From UBA6952 sp045562575 (GTDB lineage: Bacteria > Chloroflexota > Dehalococcoidia > Lucifugimonadales > UBA6952): a DNA stretch of 64,000 bases. Positions 52,904 to 62,016 of the stretch are shown here, one piece after another; the first letter of the stretch is position 1, and the number at the start of each line of letters is the position of its first letter. A program made the position numbers and the translations under genes. Under the pieces are notes generated by a model, which ran no database searches, was not told the DNA's origin, and saw nothing but the letters and a program-made list of their open reading frames with translations. The stretch lies in the NCBI GenBank assembly GCA_045562575.1, contig JBJKVQ010000020.1, positions 1-64,000 of the forward strand, given 5' to 3'.

Positions 52904-54805
52904 TTAATGATGATCCTCAGGATCAGCTGGTTCAAAACACCAGCCATATGCCCCGAAAAATGTAGCTAAAATACCAACTATAGCTATTGTCAAACCTACA
53001 ACATTAAATTGGCTGTAAATTGCGAAACCAAACCCTGACACCGATAATCCAATACCAGTTATAAATGGGAAATAAGATAGACCTGGCATGTGTATATCCA
53101 CTTCTTCATCTTCAGTATGTTCATCTGATGCACCTTGTGGAATAGGTGTCATATATCCATCTTTATCTGTACTGTATTTAGTGTCCCAAAAAGAATCTAA
53201 TCCATTCACAATGGGTATTTCTTTAAAATTATATTCGGGAACTGGAGAAGGAATTGACCACTCTAATGTCCTACCATCCCAAGGGTCAGCTAAATCTGTA
53301 CGTCTTTCCTGTCTCATTGTATAAAAAACATTTACAATAAATACTATAGTACCGAGGGCGATCATGTATGCCCCTACTGTAGAAACTGTATTCCAAAATT
53401 CCCATCCATATTCAGCACCATATGTGTAAATCCTTCTAGGCATTCCATCCATACCGAGCCAATGCATTGGGCCAAAACTCATGTTCATACCAATGAATAA
53501 TAAGGCAAAGTGTATAACCCCAAGATTTTCATTTAAGAGTGTTCCACTAAATTTAGGCCACCAATAGTATATCCCTGAGAAGATACCAAATATAGCACCT
53601 CCGAATAATACATAATGAAGATGAGCAACAATATAATATGTATCCTGCTGTTGATAATCAGATGGAGGAGCAGCATGGCTCACACCACTAAGCCCTCCTA
53701 TAATAAATAAGAAAACAAAACCTATTGAAAACAACATAGGGGTTTTGAAATCTATTGAACCACCCCACATTGTTCCAATCCAATTAAATATTTTTACACC
53801 TGTAGGAACTGCAATTAGCATAGTTGTAATAGCAAATGTGGCATTTGCCACAGGTCCCATACCTACAGTAAACATATGATGACTCCAAACAGCCCATCCC
53901 ATGAATCCTATGAAGATACCTGAAAATATGATGAAAGGATATCCAAATAAAGGCTTCTTTGAAAACGTTGGTAAAACCTCAGAAACTATACCCATAGCCG
54001 GCAATATTAAAATATAAACCTCGGGGTGACCAAAAACCCAAAACAAATGTTGCCATAAAAGAGGATCTCCTCCTGCTCCAGGTGCAAAGAATTGAGTACC
54101 TAATATTCTATCTAAGGCAAGCTCTATTAAAGCTATAGTAATAACAGGCATTGCTGTAACAAGAAGTATTGAAGTAATAAAGGCCATCCATGTAAAAACC
54201 GGCATTCTCATAAGAGTCATACCAGGAGCTCTCATATTTATTATTGTTACAAGAAAATTCAATCCACCAGCAACAGATGAGATACCAAGAACTAAAAGTC
54301 CTAGTGAATAGAAATCCATACCTCTTCCGCCACTACCATATTGATCAAGAGTTAATGGAGCGTATGCAAACCATCCAGAATCAGCAGCCCCACCGAGTAT
54401 CCAACCTGCATTAAGTAATAATCCACCTGAAAGATATATCCAGTAGCTCAGTGCATTTAAACGAGGAAATGCTACGTCGCGAGCTCCAATCTGTAAAGGC
54501 ACAATTAGATTAAAGAATGTAACAGCTAACGGCATAATTGCTAAAAATATCATAGTCAAAGCATGCATCGTAAATAACTGATTATAGATATCAGGTGAAA
54601 CTATCTCATTACCTGCAAATGCAAGCTGGCTTCTGATAACAATTGCTTCAAGTCCACCTAAAAGAAAGAAAAATATAGCAGTGAAGCCATACATTATACC
54701 TATCCTCTTGTGGTCAACAGTGGTAATCCAACCCCAAACACCTGTTGTGTAAGAAGTAGGTCTCTCCAAAAACTTTGGGAGAGATCCTGAATTAGCTGCC
54801 ATCAA
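52904..54805 (-). CDS. coxA: Cytochrome c oxidase subunit I
   Basis: This 633-residue catalytic subunit holds heme a, heme a3 and CuB. Visible marks are MHALTMIFLAIMPL, the CuB His and Tyr of GHPEVYILILPAMG, the HH pair in WSHHMFTVG and the late His ligands in HLHYVLFGGAIFG. It has about 12-14 helices. The C-terminal extra pair (after WDGRTLEWSIPSP) is the extended form seen in some caa3 oxidases, with an acidic soluble part before the last two helices. It follows coxB by 32 bases. Confidence 0.97.
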   Translation of the reverse strand: MMAANSGSLPKFLERPTSYTTGVWGWITTVDHKRIGIMYGFTAIFFFLLGGLEAIVIRSQLAFAGNEIVSPDIYNQLFTMHALTMIFLAIMPLAVTFFNLIVPLQIGARDVAFPRLNALSYWIYLSGGLLLNAGWILGGAADSGWFAYAPLTLDQYGSGGRGMDFYSLGLLVLGISSVAGGLNFLVTIINMRAPGMTLMRMPVFTWMAFITSILLVTAMPVITIALIELALDRILGTQFFAPGAGGDPLLWQHLFWVFGHPEVYILILPAMGIVSEVLPTFSKKPLFGYPFIIFSGIFIGFMGWAVWSHHMFTVGMGPVANATFAITTMLIAVPTGVKIFNWIGTMWGGSIDFKTPMLFSIGFVFLFIIGGLSGVSHAAPPSDYQQQDTYYIVAHLHYVLFGGAIFGIFSGIYYWWPKFSGTLLNENLGVIHFALLFIGMNMSFGPMHWLGMDGMPRRIYTYGAEYGWEFWNTVSTVGAYMIALGTIVFIVNVFYTMRQERRTDLADPWDGRTLEWSIPSPVPEYNFKEIPIVNGLDSFWDTKYSTDKDGYMTPIPQGASDEHTEDEEVDIHMPGLSYFPFITGIGLSVSGFGFAIYSQFNVVGLTIAIVGILATFFGAYGWCFEPADPEDHH

Positions 54806-54837
54806 TATACCTCCATTATTTTATATTTCAGTTTTTC

Positions 54838-55923
54838 TTATCTTAATGTTTGTAAATATGCAACCAAAGCCTGAACATCACCTTGTTCAAAATTAAGAGT
54901 TGGCATGTAAACTCCTGGTTTCATATCTTTAGGATTTGTAATCCATGAAGTCAAATTTTCTTCAGTATTATCATATATTCCCGAGGCAATAGTTGTTCTG
55001 CTTGCGACATGAGTTAATACAGGACCTGCATTACCTCTAATCTTCATACCTGCAACAGTATGACATGCTGCACACATTTGATTATCCACTTGTTGGCCTC
55101 TTATAACACCGCTAAATTTTTTATTAGCGAATATATATGCACCTTTGGCTGCCAGACCAGAACAATTTGCATCAGCAGATGCACATTCAATAAGACTAGC
55201 ATTTGCAGATTTCTGTTCATTTGCAACCCATTCATCAAACCCAGCTTGATCATGTGCATACACTTTAAATTTCATATTAGCGTGAGATGTTCCACAATAT
55301 TCTGCACATTGTGCATAATATTCACCAGGTTCATCTGCTATGAACCACATTGAATTATTATTATTTGGAACTAAGTCCATTTTGCCGGCTAATTTTGGAA
55401 TCCAAAAGCTATGAATCACATTTTCGGATTTTAAGGAAACATTTATTACTGTATCTGTAGGTATGTGAAGTTCATTAGCTGTAGTAAGATTTATATTTTC
55501 ATCTGTATAATCAAATCCCCACCACCATTGATAACCTTCGGCAGTGACTTCAATTTTGGGCTTGTTAGTAGGAATTTCATCGTGTTCAAAAATCATACTA
55601 ACTGTTGGAATCGCAACAACAGCCAAAACAAAAATAGGTGCTATTGTCCAGGCAATTTCAAGTTTATCATGACCATGGACTTGTTTTGGAAGTTCATTTT
55701 CCGACTTACGTCTGTATTTTATAATTGTATAGACTAAACCTGTTTGAACTACAATAAAAACCGCAGCCATCGCCCAGAAAAGAAGTTCAAACAACCAGCC
55801 TTGATCTCGGGCTATTGGCCCTTTTGGATCAAAGGTTGATTGTAAATGTTCTGGCGTACAAGCTAAAGAGAGCCCAAACAACATAGTTGCGAAAACAATC
55901 TTTAAAATCCTAGTGTGTTTCAA
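54838..55923 (-). CDS. coxB: Cytochrome c oxidase subunit II with fused cytochrome c
   Basis: This roughly 361-residue subunit carries the CuA centre and a C-terminal cytochrome c domain, so the oxidase is caa3 type. The lipoprotein signal ends SLAC (Cys22 in this start). Two membrane helices follow, then the CuA motif CAEYCGTSHANM and the heme c site CAACH with Met ligand in VYMPTL. The start TTG at 55923 follows GGTGG and gives a normal signal peptide; GTG at 55968 would add 15 hydrophilic residues. It heads the coxB-A-C-D operon. A CRP-like operator lies upstream. Confidence 0.93.
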   Translation of the reverse strand: MKHTRILKIVFATMLFGLSLACTPEHLQSTFDPKGPIARDQGWLFELLFWAMAAVFIVVQTGLVYTIIKYRRKSENELPKQVHGHDKLEIAWTIAPIFVLAVVAIPTVSMIFEHDEIPTNKPKIEVTAEGYQWWWGFDYTDENINLTTANELHIPTDTVINVSLKSENVIHSFWIPKLAGKMDLVPNNNNSMWFIADEPGEYYAQCAEYCGTSHANMKFKVYAHDQAGFDEWVANEQKSANASLIECASADANCSGLAAKGAYIFANKKFSGVIRGQQVDNQMCAACHTVAGMKIRGNAGPVLTHVASRTTIASGIYDNTEENLTSWITNPKDMKPGVYMPTLNFEQGDVQALVAYLQTLR

Positions 55924-55962
55924 ATTACCACCATTCAAGCTTATGTATATATCAACTAATTC

Positions 55963-55989
55963 TATCACAATCTGTGATAAATTTCACAG
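55963..55989. promoter_or_regulatory. CRP/FNR-type operator between cox and ctaAB operons
   Basis: TGTGA-TAAATT-TCACA (55973-55988, extended by C and G to 18 bases) matches the CRP consensus exactly. It overlaps a second inverted repeat TATCACA-ATC-TGTGATA (55963-55979). The site lies about 50 bases before the coxB start and 120 before ctaAB, in the intergenic region both operons would use. No CRP-family gene is in the window. On the minus strand it overlaps a possible -35 (TTGTGA, 55965-55970), suggesting control of coxB transcription. Confidence 0.6.
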
Positions 55990-56111
55990 CGAAATATACC
56001 AAAGAGCACTAGAGCAGTCAATACAAACTGTAATCAATTATATGTTGAATTAAAATATGATTGAAAAAAAAGACGTTGTAGTAAGTTAATACCTGTTCTA
56101 CAATATAATAA

Positions 56112-57965
56112 ATGGCTAATGAAAAAAATAACACAACTCTATTTGATCTCTCGAGTGTAGGTACTGGTTTTAAAACAATTCTGTTCCTTACCTTATGCTT
56201 ACTTTTCGCTCTTATTACACTGGGCGGTATAGTTAGGGTTACTGATTCTGGTCTTGGTTGTCCTGATTGGCCTCTTTGTTATGGTCAAATTATCCCACCA
56301 TTACAAGATGTTATGTATGCTGGAGAGATTATTGAAGTTCATCATATTTGGATAGAATGGTCACACAGAACATTAGCAGCAATAACAGGTTTACCAATAT
56401 TATTAGTTGCCATAATATCTTGGTGGAAATATCGCAAATATTCTTTAATCACAGTTCCTGCTACAATTGCTGTTATACTTCTTGTATTTCAAGTAGTTTT
56501 AGGAGCTATTACAGTTCTAAGAGAATTACCCCCTGAAATAGTCACAACACATCTTAGTACGGCACAATTCATTTTTGCCACTCTATTATTCATGTATGTA
56601 ATTCTAACAAATTCTATTCAACCTCTTGAAGATAAGTTAATCATCGATAAGATTCCAAATCTTTTTCGTTGGTCTATAGTGGGCGCTATCAGTTCCTTTG
56701 TTATTCTGATATCTGGATCATATGTTGTTGGAGCTGGTGCAGGAACTAGTTGTCCTAATTGGCCACTATGTGACAATACACTTTTACCTCAACTTAATAT
56801 CCAATGGCTTCATATGTTCCACAGAGTTGTCGTTATTATAGGGACAATAACTATAGCGATTCCTGTAATCTATGCTTATAAAATCAATGTTCCTAAAATT
56901 ACTTTTCCCGGATTACTCGTAGGCACTTTTTTGATTTCACAAATATTCATAGGCGCATTGAATCCCGCCTCAGGATTCCATCCAGTTTTTAGAGTATTAC
57001 ACCTTTCTTTAGCATCTGCATTATGGCTTGCTTCTATGTATCTCTTAACAACTACTTGGATGTATAAGAAACAAACAAATACTAAAGAAGAGTTCAATTT
57101 AATACAGCTTCTATCTGACTACTTTGAGCTATCAAAACCGCTAATTATATTACTACTATTATTATCCGCACTCACTGGTATGATTATTGCTGAACAAGGT
57201 CTACCCGAAATACATCTGATAGCAACAGTACTCGTTGCAGGAGCTTTGGCATCAGCTGGTGCAAATGCTATAAATAATTTCATCGATCGAGACATAGATA
57301 CTGTCATGTCTCGAACAAAATCTAGACCAGTTGCAGGAAGTAGAGTTAGCCCAACTAGTGCATTAGTATTTGGTATCGTATTAAATATAATATCTTTTGT
57401 AGCTTTTTGGACAATTGTTAATTTGCTAAGTGCACTACTAACATTGGGAGCCACTTTATTTTATGTATTTATATACACCTTATGGTTAAAAAGGACATCG
57501 ACTCAAAATATCGTTATTGGCGGAGCAGCAGGTGCACTTCCCCCTATTATTGGATGGGCAGCAGTACAAGGAACTATTGGATTACCCTCCTTGTACCTTT
57601 TTGCCATAATCTTCTTTTGGACACCACCTCATTTTTGGGCGCTCTCAATACTTTTAGAGAAAGATTATGCTAACGCTAACATCCCTATGTTAAATGTCGT
57701 AATGGGTATAAAAGAAACTCGTAAATTTATAATGATGCATTCAATAATATTGGTAGCATTAACAATACTTTTTTACACTGTTCCGCAATTAGGTTTGTTT
57801 TATCTTGTTTCTGCATTAATTTTAGATATATATTTTTTGTATCTGGGAATAAAACTATGGCAAAATCTGGATCATGCATCAGCAAGAAAATTATATTTAT
57901 ACTCCCTGTTATACCTCATGCTTTTATTAATCGCTGTTATGATAAGTAGTGGTTTTGGTATTTGA
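56112..57965 (+). CDS. ctaAB: Fused heme A synthase-heme O synthase (CtaA-CtaB)
   Basis: This 617-residue membrane protein makes heme A from protoheme. Residues 1-320 are CtaA (COX15-type): ITLGGIVRVTDSGLGCPDWPLC, HHIWIEWSHRTLAA, a repeat with SCPNWPLC, and HMFHRVVV, giving the His and Cys pairs. Residues 335-617 are CtaB: FELSKPL, the allylic Asp motif NNFIDRDIDTVMSRT, and KDYANANIPML. One chain therefore catalyses farnesylation of protoheme (CtaB) and oxidation of heme O (CtaA). It faces coxB divergently and supplies its heme. Its TGA overlaps the SCO gene start in TTGA. Confidence 0.95.
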   Translation: MANEKNNTTLFDLSSVGTGFKTILFLTLCLLFALITLGGIVRVTDSGLGCPDWPLCYGQIIPPLQDVMYAGEIIEVHHIWIEWSHRTLAAITGLPILLVAIISWWKYRKYSLITVPATIAVILLVFQVVLGAITVLRELPPEIVTTHLSTAQFIFATLLFMYVILTNSIQPLEDKLIIDKIPNLFRWSIVGAISSFVILISGSYVVGAGAGTSCPNWPLCDNTLLPQLNIQWLHMFHRVVVIIGTITIAIPVIYAYKINVPKITFPGLLVGTFLISQIFIGALNPASGFHPVFRVLHLSLASALWLASMYLLTTTWMYKKQTNTKEEFNLIQLLSDYFELSKPLIILLLLLSALTGMIIAEQGLPEIHLIATVLVAGALASAGANAINNFIDRDIDTVMSRTKSRPVAGSRVSPTSALVFGIVLNIISFVAFWTIVNLLSALLTLGATLFYVFIYTLWLKRTSTQNIVIGGAAGALPPIIGWAAVQGTIGLPSLYLFAIIFFWTPPHFWALSILLEKDYANANIPMLNVVMGIKETRKFIMMHSIILVALTILFYTVPQLGLFYLVSALILDIYFLYLGIKLWQNLDHASARKLYLYSLLYLMLLLIAVMISSGFGI

Positions 57966-58684
57966 TAGAACTAAAGAAAATACACAGAACTATTCCCTAT
58001 TCAATTTCCTTATTAGCTTTTCTATTTGTTACCACTGTAATACTTTCCAATTGTTCACCTAGTAATTTTAAAGGTACTACTATTACCAATGGTCAAAGTA
58101 TTCCATCATTTGAGCTTATTGACCAATACAACAATTCTGTAAATTCTAATGATTTTAGCAACAAGATTTTAGTATTGACCTTTTTATATTCCGAATGCAA
58201 AGAGGAATGTAAAATCATTGTTCCGATGATTTCCAAAATACAGTCAGAGATATTAAACCAAAATCAAGATATTTCAGACGATATAACATTTCTTTCAATT
58301 TCAGTTGATCCGACCAATGACATCCCAGAAAATACTTATAAATACATGCAATTGAATAACAAAAATCCAGACTGGCAAGAAAGAGAAGTACAAGCAAATT
58401 GGATTTTTCTAAGTGGTGATCTTCAAATACTCGAAAATATATGGACTCATTATGGAATTGCTGCCGATGCAGCAATTTTAGATCAAGGAAGTGTCATTGA
58501 TGTAATTTCACAAAAAACCATGAAAGATTTATATCATAAAAAAGATATTTTCCCCACTTACAAAATAGATCATTCTTTACCAATTTATATAATAGACAAA
58601 TCTGGTATCACACGAGTTATTTATAACGATTTAAAAATAGATACTGAGAATATAATTCATGATATACTTCTCCTTGCGAAATAA
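57962..58684 (+). CDS. SCO1/SenC copper chaperone lipoprotein
   Basis: This 240-residue thioredoxin-fold protein delivers copper to the CuA site of subunit II. The CuA-delivery CxxxC is YSECKEEC (Cys about 79 and 83), with His in YKIDHSLPIYIID. The signal peptide ends LSNC, a lipobox with Asn before the Cys. The TTG start at 57962 overlaps the ctaAB stop (TTGA), so the two are coupled. The next gene starts 18 bases on. Confidence 0.9.
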   Translation: MIELKKIHRTIPYSISLLAFLFVTTVILSNCSPSNFKGTTITNGQSIPSFELIDQYNNSVNSNDFSNKILVLTFLYSECKEECKIIVPMISKIQSEILNQNQDISDDITFLSISVDPTNDIPENTYKYMQLNNKNPDWQEREVQANWIFLSGDLQILENIWTHYGIAADAAILDQGSVIDVISQKTMKDLYHKKDIFPTYKIDHSLPIYIIDKSGITRVIYNDLKIDTENIIHDILLLAK

Positions 58685-58702
58685 AATTTAGGAGGGACAA
58701 TT

Positions 58703-60334
58703 ATGAATGGTACAGAAGCTATAGCAAGAATATTAAAAAAAGAAGGTATCGATTGGATATCCTGTTTCCCTTCAAATCCTGTCATTGAAGCAGCTGCTAA
58801 AGAAGGGATTAGACCAATAGCTTTCAGACATGAACGTGGCGGCATGATGGCAGCTGATGGATTCAGTCGTATGAACGACAGAAATCAATTTGGAGTTTTT
58901 GCTATGCAAAATCAAGCAGGAGCAGAAAATTCCATGGGTGGTGTTAGTCAGGCTTTTGCAGATAATATCCCAGTATTAGTACTACCTGGTGCCCCTGCTT
59001 TACATAGAATTAATATAAGACCAGAATTCTCTGCAGTAGACACATTTCGAAATGTTTTAAAGTACGGTGAATTGGTAAACAAAGCTGACCAAATACCTGA
59101 TGTTATGAGAAGAGCATTCCATCATCTTAGAAATGGAAGACCTGGACCAGTAATGATAGAACTACCTAGTGATGTAGGTGCGTCAGAATTAAATGTAGAT
59201 GTAGACTCATATCATTCCCCAACAAAAAGTACTCAATTACCGTCTAAATCAAATATAAAAGATACAGTTTCAGCATTACTAAAAGCAAAAAATCCTATAA
59301 TTTGGTCAGGAATGGGTGTTTTATTTTCACAATCAACAGAAGAACTTAAAGAATTAGCTGAGCTACTCAGCCTCCCTGTATATACTAGTATGCCTGGTAA
59401 ATCAGGATTTGATGAAACTCACCCGCTATCATTAGGAGCAGGTTCTGGAGCCACTACTGCAGCTGCAATTAAATGGTTAAACGAATCAGATTTAATTCTT
59501 GCTTTAGGTACTAGTTTAACTAGAACCCCTTATGCCAGAACTATACCTGAAGGTAAAACTATAATTCATAACGTTGTAAGTGTTGAAGATATTAATAAGG
59601 ATTACAACGTGGAAATTTCTCTTCCAGGTGATACTCAAGAAACTATAAAATTAATAATAGATGAAATAAAAGCCCAGGTTGGTGAAAAGGGTAAACAAAG
59701 ACCTGAAGTAATTAAGGAAATTCAAAGCGTAAAATCAAAATGGTTGGAACAATGGTTACCAATATTAACCGACGATCAAGGGCCAATTAATCCATATAGA
59801 TTAATATGGGAATTAGACCAAACTGTTGATAAAACTAAAAGCGTAGTAACACATGATGCTGGAGCACCAAGAGATATGATGGTACCGTTCTATAATGCAA
59901 CTACTCCCCATGGATATGTAGGTTGGGGGAAAACTACTCATCTTGGATTTGGTATTCCACTAATGATTGGAGTTAAAAAAGCATTCCCAGACAAATTTTG
60001 TGTCAACTTTATGGGTGACGGTGCTTTTGGCATGTCTGGATTAGATATTGAAACATCCGTAAGATCAAATTTGCCTATTACTACGATTTTATTAAATAAC
60101 GGTGGAATGGCCACTTATCCTGGGGGTTTTCCTACAGCCAGAGAAGTGTATGGTGTTTCACATATGTTTGGAGAATATTGGAAAATAGCTGAAGGAATGG
60201 GAGCTACTGGTATCAAAATAACCAAACCTGCAGAAATTAGACCTGCCTTAATAGAAGCACAAAAGCTAAATAGTGAAGGAAAAACTGTTCTTATTGACGC
60301 ACATACTAAATTTGCCGATCAGAGGTCAAATTAA
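58703..60334 (+). CDS. Thiamine diphosphate-dependent enzyme (acetolactate synthase-like)
   Basis: This 543-residue enzyme has the three-domain layout of acetolactate synthase/benzoylformate decarboxylase. The catalytic Glu is in RHERGGMMAADG (about 49). The middle NAD-binding-like domain lies around GMGVLFSQS, and the C-terminal ThDP motif is GDGAFGMSG...NNGG. It may decarboxylate a 2-keto acid. No small regulatory subunit follows, so it is not plainly IlvB. GGAGGG precedes the ATG. Function beyond the family is open. Confidence 0.88.
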   Translation: MNGTEAIARILKKEGIDWISCFPSNPVIEAAAKEGIRPIAFRHERGGMMAADGFSRMNDRNQFGVFAMQNQAGAENSMGGVSQAFADNIPVLVLPGAPALHRINIRPEFSAVDTFRNVLKYGELVNKADQIPDVMRRAFHHLRNGRPGPVMIELPSDVGASELNVDVDSYHSPTKSTQLPSKSNIKDTVSALLKAKNPIIWSGMGVLFSQSTEELKELAELLSLPVYTSMPGKSGFDETHPLSLGAGSGATTAAAIKWLNESDLILALGTSLTRTPYARTIPEGKTIIHNVVSVEDINKDYNVEISLPGDTQETIKLIIDEIKAQVGEKGKQRPEVIKEIQSVKSKWLEQWLPILTDDQGPINPYRLIWELDQTVDKTKSVVTHDAGAPRDMMVPFYNATTPHGYVGWGKTTHLGFGIPLMIGVKKAFPDKFCVNFMGDGAFGMSGLDIETSVRSNLPITTILLNNGGMATYPGGFPTAREVYGVSHMFGEYWKIAEGMGATGIKITKPAEIRPALIEAQKLNSEGKTVLIDAHTKFADQRSN

Positions 60335-60335
60335 A

Positions 60336-61127
60336 TTAACGACCAGTAAATTTAGGATCTCGTTTATCAATAAAGGCTGTAAATCCTTCTCTACAATCAT
60401 TAGTTCTTGACATGGTTGCTATACCTAAATGTTCTAAAGCCATCTGAGATTCTAATGATTGTTCAAATGTAGATGCTAATAATTTTTTTGCCATACCAAT
60501 TGCTGATGTTGCGCCTCTTCCAATTAGTTCAACAATCTTTTGACCTTCTTCAATTAATGAATCTTCAGAAACAATTCGGCTGATCAAACCCCAGTCCAGT
60601 GCTTCTTCAGCACTTAAAACACGATTTGTTATCATAAGATCCATCATTTTTCTAATTCCAATAATTCTTGGAAGGAAGTAAGTAGATGAACCATCCGGAG
60701 AAAATCCAATTCTTGAATATGCTAATGTAAACTTAGCTGTGTCTGATGCTACTATAAAATCTGAAGCTCCAACTAAACTTAGACCTGCACCAGCTGCAAA
60801 TCCTTGTACTATAGATACAACCGGGGCCTTACATCTAGCAAAATTAGCTATTGATTTGTGTAAATTAGTAGCCATACTTTCTAAGTATTTTTCTAGGTTA
60901 TCACCCTCTTCATTGAATGCCTTAACATTTCCCCCTCCACAAAAAATTTTCCCTTGGCCACTGATTTTTATAGCTCTCAGGTCAAAATTTGTAAGACATA
61001 TTTCAGACACTTGAGCCATTTCTAATGCCATATCAGACGTCATAGCATTTGCACTATCTGGATTTGCAAACTCTATATATGCAATTTGATCTTTTATATC
61101 AAAATTCAAAGTTTTATAAGAACTCAT
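60336..61127 (-). CDS. Enoyl-CoA hydratase/isomerase family protein
   Basis: This 263-residue crotonase-fold protein has GFAAGAGLSLVGASDF as oxyanion region and YSRIGFSPDGSSTYFLPR. Both Glu residues of true hydratases are absent (Ser and Tyr there), while the Asp in SPDGSS matches the PaaG/isomerase type. It is more likely an enoyl-CoA isomerase than a hydratase. It follows the haloalkane dehalogenase gene by 13 bases in a three-gene minus-strand operon. Confidence 0.87.
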   Translation of the reverse strand: MSSYKTLNFDIKDQIAYIEFANPDSANAMTSDMALEMAQVSEICLTNFDLRAIKISGQGKIFCGGGNVKAFNEEGDNLEKYLESMATNLHKSIANFARCKAPVVSIVQGFAAGAGLSLVGASDFIVASDTAKFTLAYSRIGFSPDGSSTYFLPRIIGIRKMMDLMITNRVLSAEEALDWGLISRIVSEDSLIEEGQKIVELIGRGATSAIGMAKKLLASTFEQSLESQMALEHLGIATMSRTNDCREGFTAFIDKRDPKFTGR

Positions 61128-61140
61128 ATTTACCTCTTTT

Positions 61141-62013
61141 TTAGTCTATTTCTGATAACCATTGACTTATCGCCTCTCCGATTTCTTGTGGAGAATCTTC
61201 TTGAATAAAATGTAACCCTTTCACAACAACTTCTTTTTGATTGGGCCACTGTCTACAGAATTCCCTCTGTGCACCTGTGAGTATAGATCCTGGTTCGGCA
61301 TTAATGAATAATTTCGGCAATTTACTCTCATTCATAAATTCAGCATAATTACCAATTACTTCAACCATATGTTTTGGTTCTCCAGAAATTGGAATTTCTC
61401 TTGGCCATACCAAAGTTGGCAATCTTGATTCTTTAATTGAATATGGAGATCTATAAATTTCCATAGCACTGTCAGAAACACCATTAATAACGCTATTGGG
61501 GAGTATCCTCTCAACAAAAATATTTTTTTCAAAAATTAATTCTTCTCCTACATCTGATCGAAGTAAATTAAATATATTTTTAGCACTTTCTGGCCACTCT
61601 TCCCAAGATATTGGTCTAACCAAGGCTTCCATATAAACAATACCTTTTACTCTTTCAGGATTATTATATGCCCAATGAAACCCAAGAGCAGAACCCCAGT
61701 CATGGATTACTAATGTTATTTTTTCTTCAGGTACAACTTTTTCAATAAATTCAGCTAAATAATTATAATGTTCTATAAAGGTATATCCACAATTTTCAGG
61801 CTTGCCAGAATCTCCCATCCCTATTAAATCAGGAGCTATACAGCGAGAACTTTCATCTAGCAAAGGAATGATATTTCGCCACAGAAAGGACGAAGTTGGG
61901 TTCCCGTGTAAAAACATAACTACATCACCACTTCCACTATCGACATACGACATAAATGAGCTATTTATATCTACTGTTTTTCTTGGATAATTATCATCTG
62001 AACTAATTTGCAT
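61141..62013 (-). CDS. dhaA: Haloalkane dehalogenase (HLD-II type)
   Basis: This 290-residue alpha/beta hydrolase would hydrolyse haloalkanes to alcohol and halide. The active set is complete: nucleophile Asp105 (IHDWGSALG), acid Glu129 (YMEALVRP), base His268 (KGLHFIQED), halide-binding Asn38 (LHGNPTSSF) and Trp106. FLWRNIIP, APDLIGMGDSGKP and NPERVKGI match DhaA/LinB closely. It starts 3 bases after the MTHFR-like gene stop. The substrate range is not predictable. Confidence in the family is high; in activity, moderate. Confidence 0.9.
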   Translation of the reverse strand: MQISSDDNYPRKTVDINSSFMSYVDSGSGDVVMFLHGNPTSSFLWRNIIPLLDESSRCIAPDLIGMGDSGKPENCGYTFIEHYNYLAEFIEKVVPEEKITLVIHDWGSALGFHWAYNNPERVKGIVYMEALVRPISWEEWPESAKNIFNLLRSDVGEELIFEKNIFVERILPNSVINGVSDSAMEIYRSPYSIKESRLPTLVWPREIPISGEPKHMVEVIGNYAEFMNESKLPKLFINAEPGSILTGAQREFCRQWPNQKEVVVKGLHFIQEDSPQEIGEAISQWLSEID

Positions 62014-62016
62014 AAT

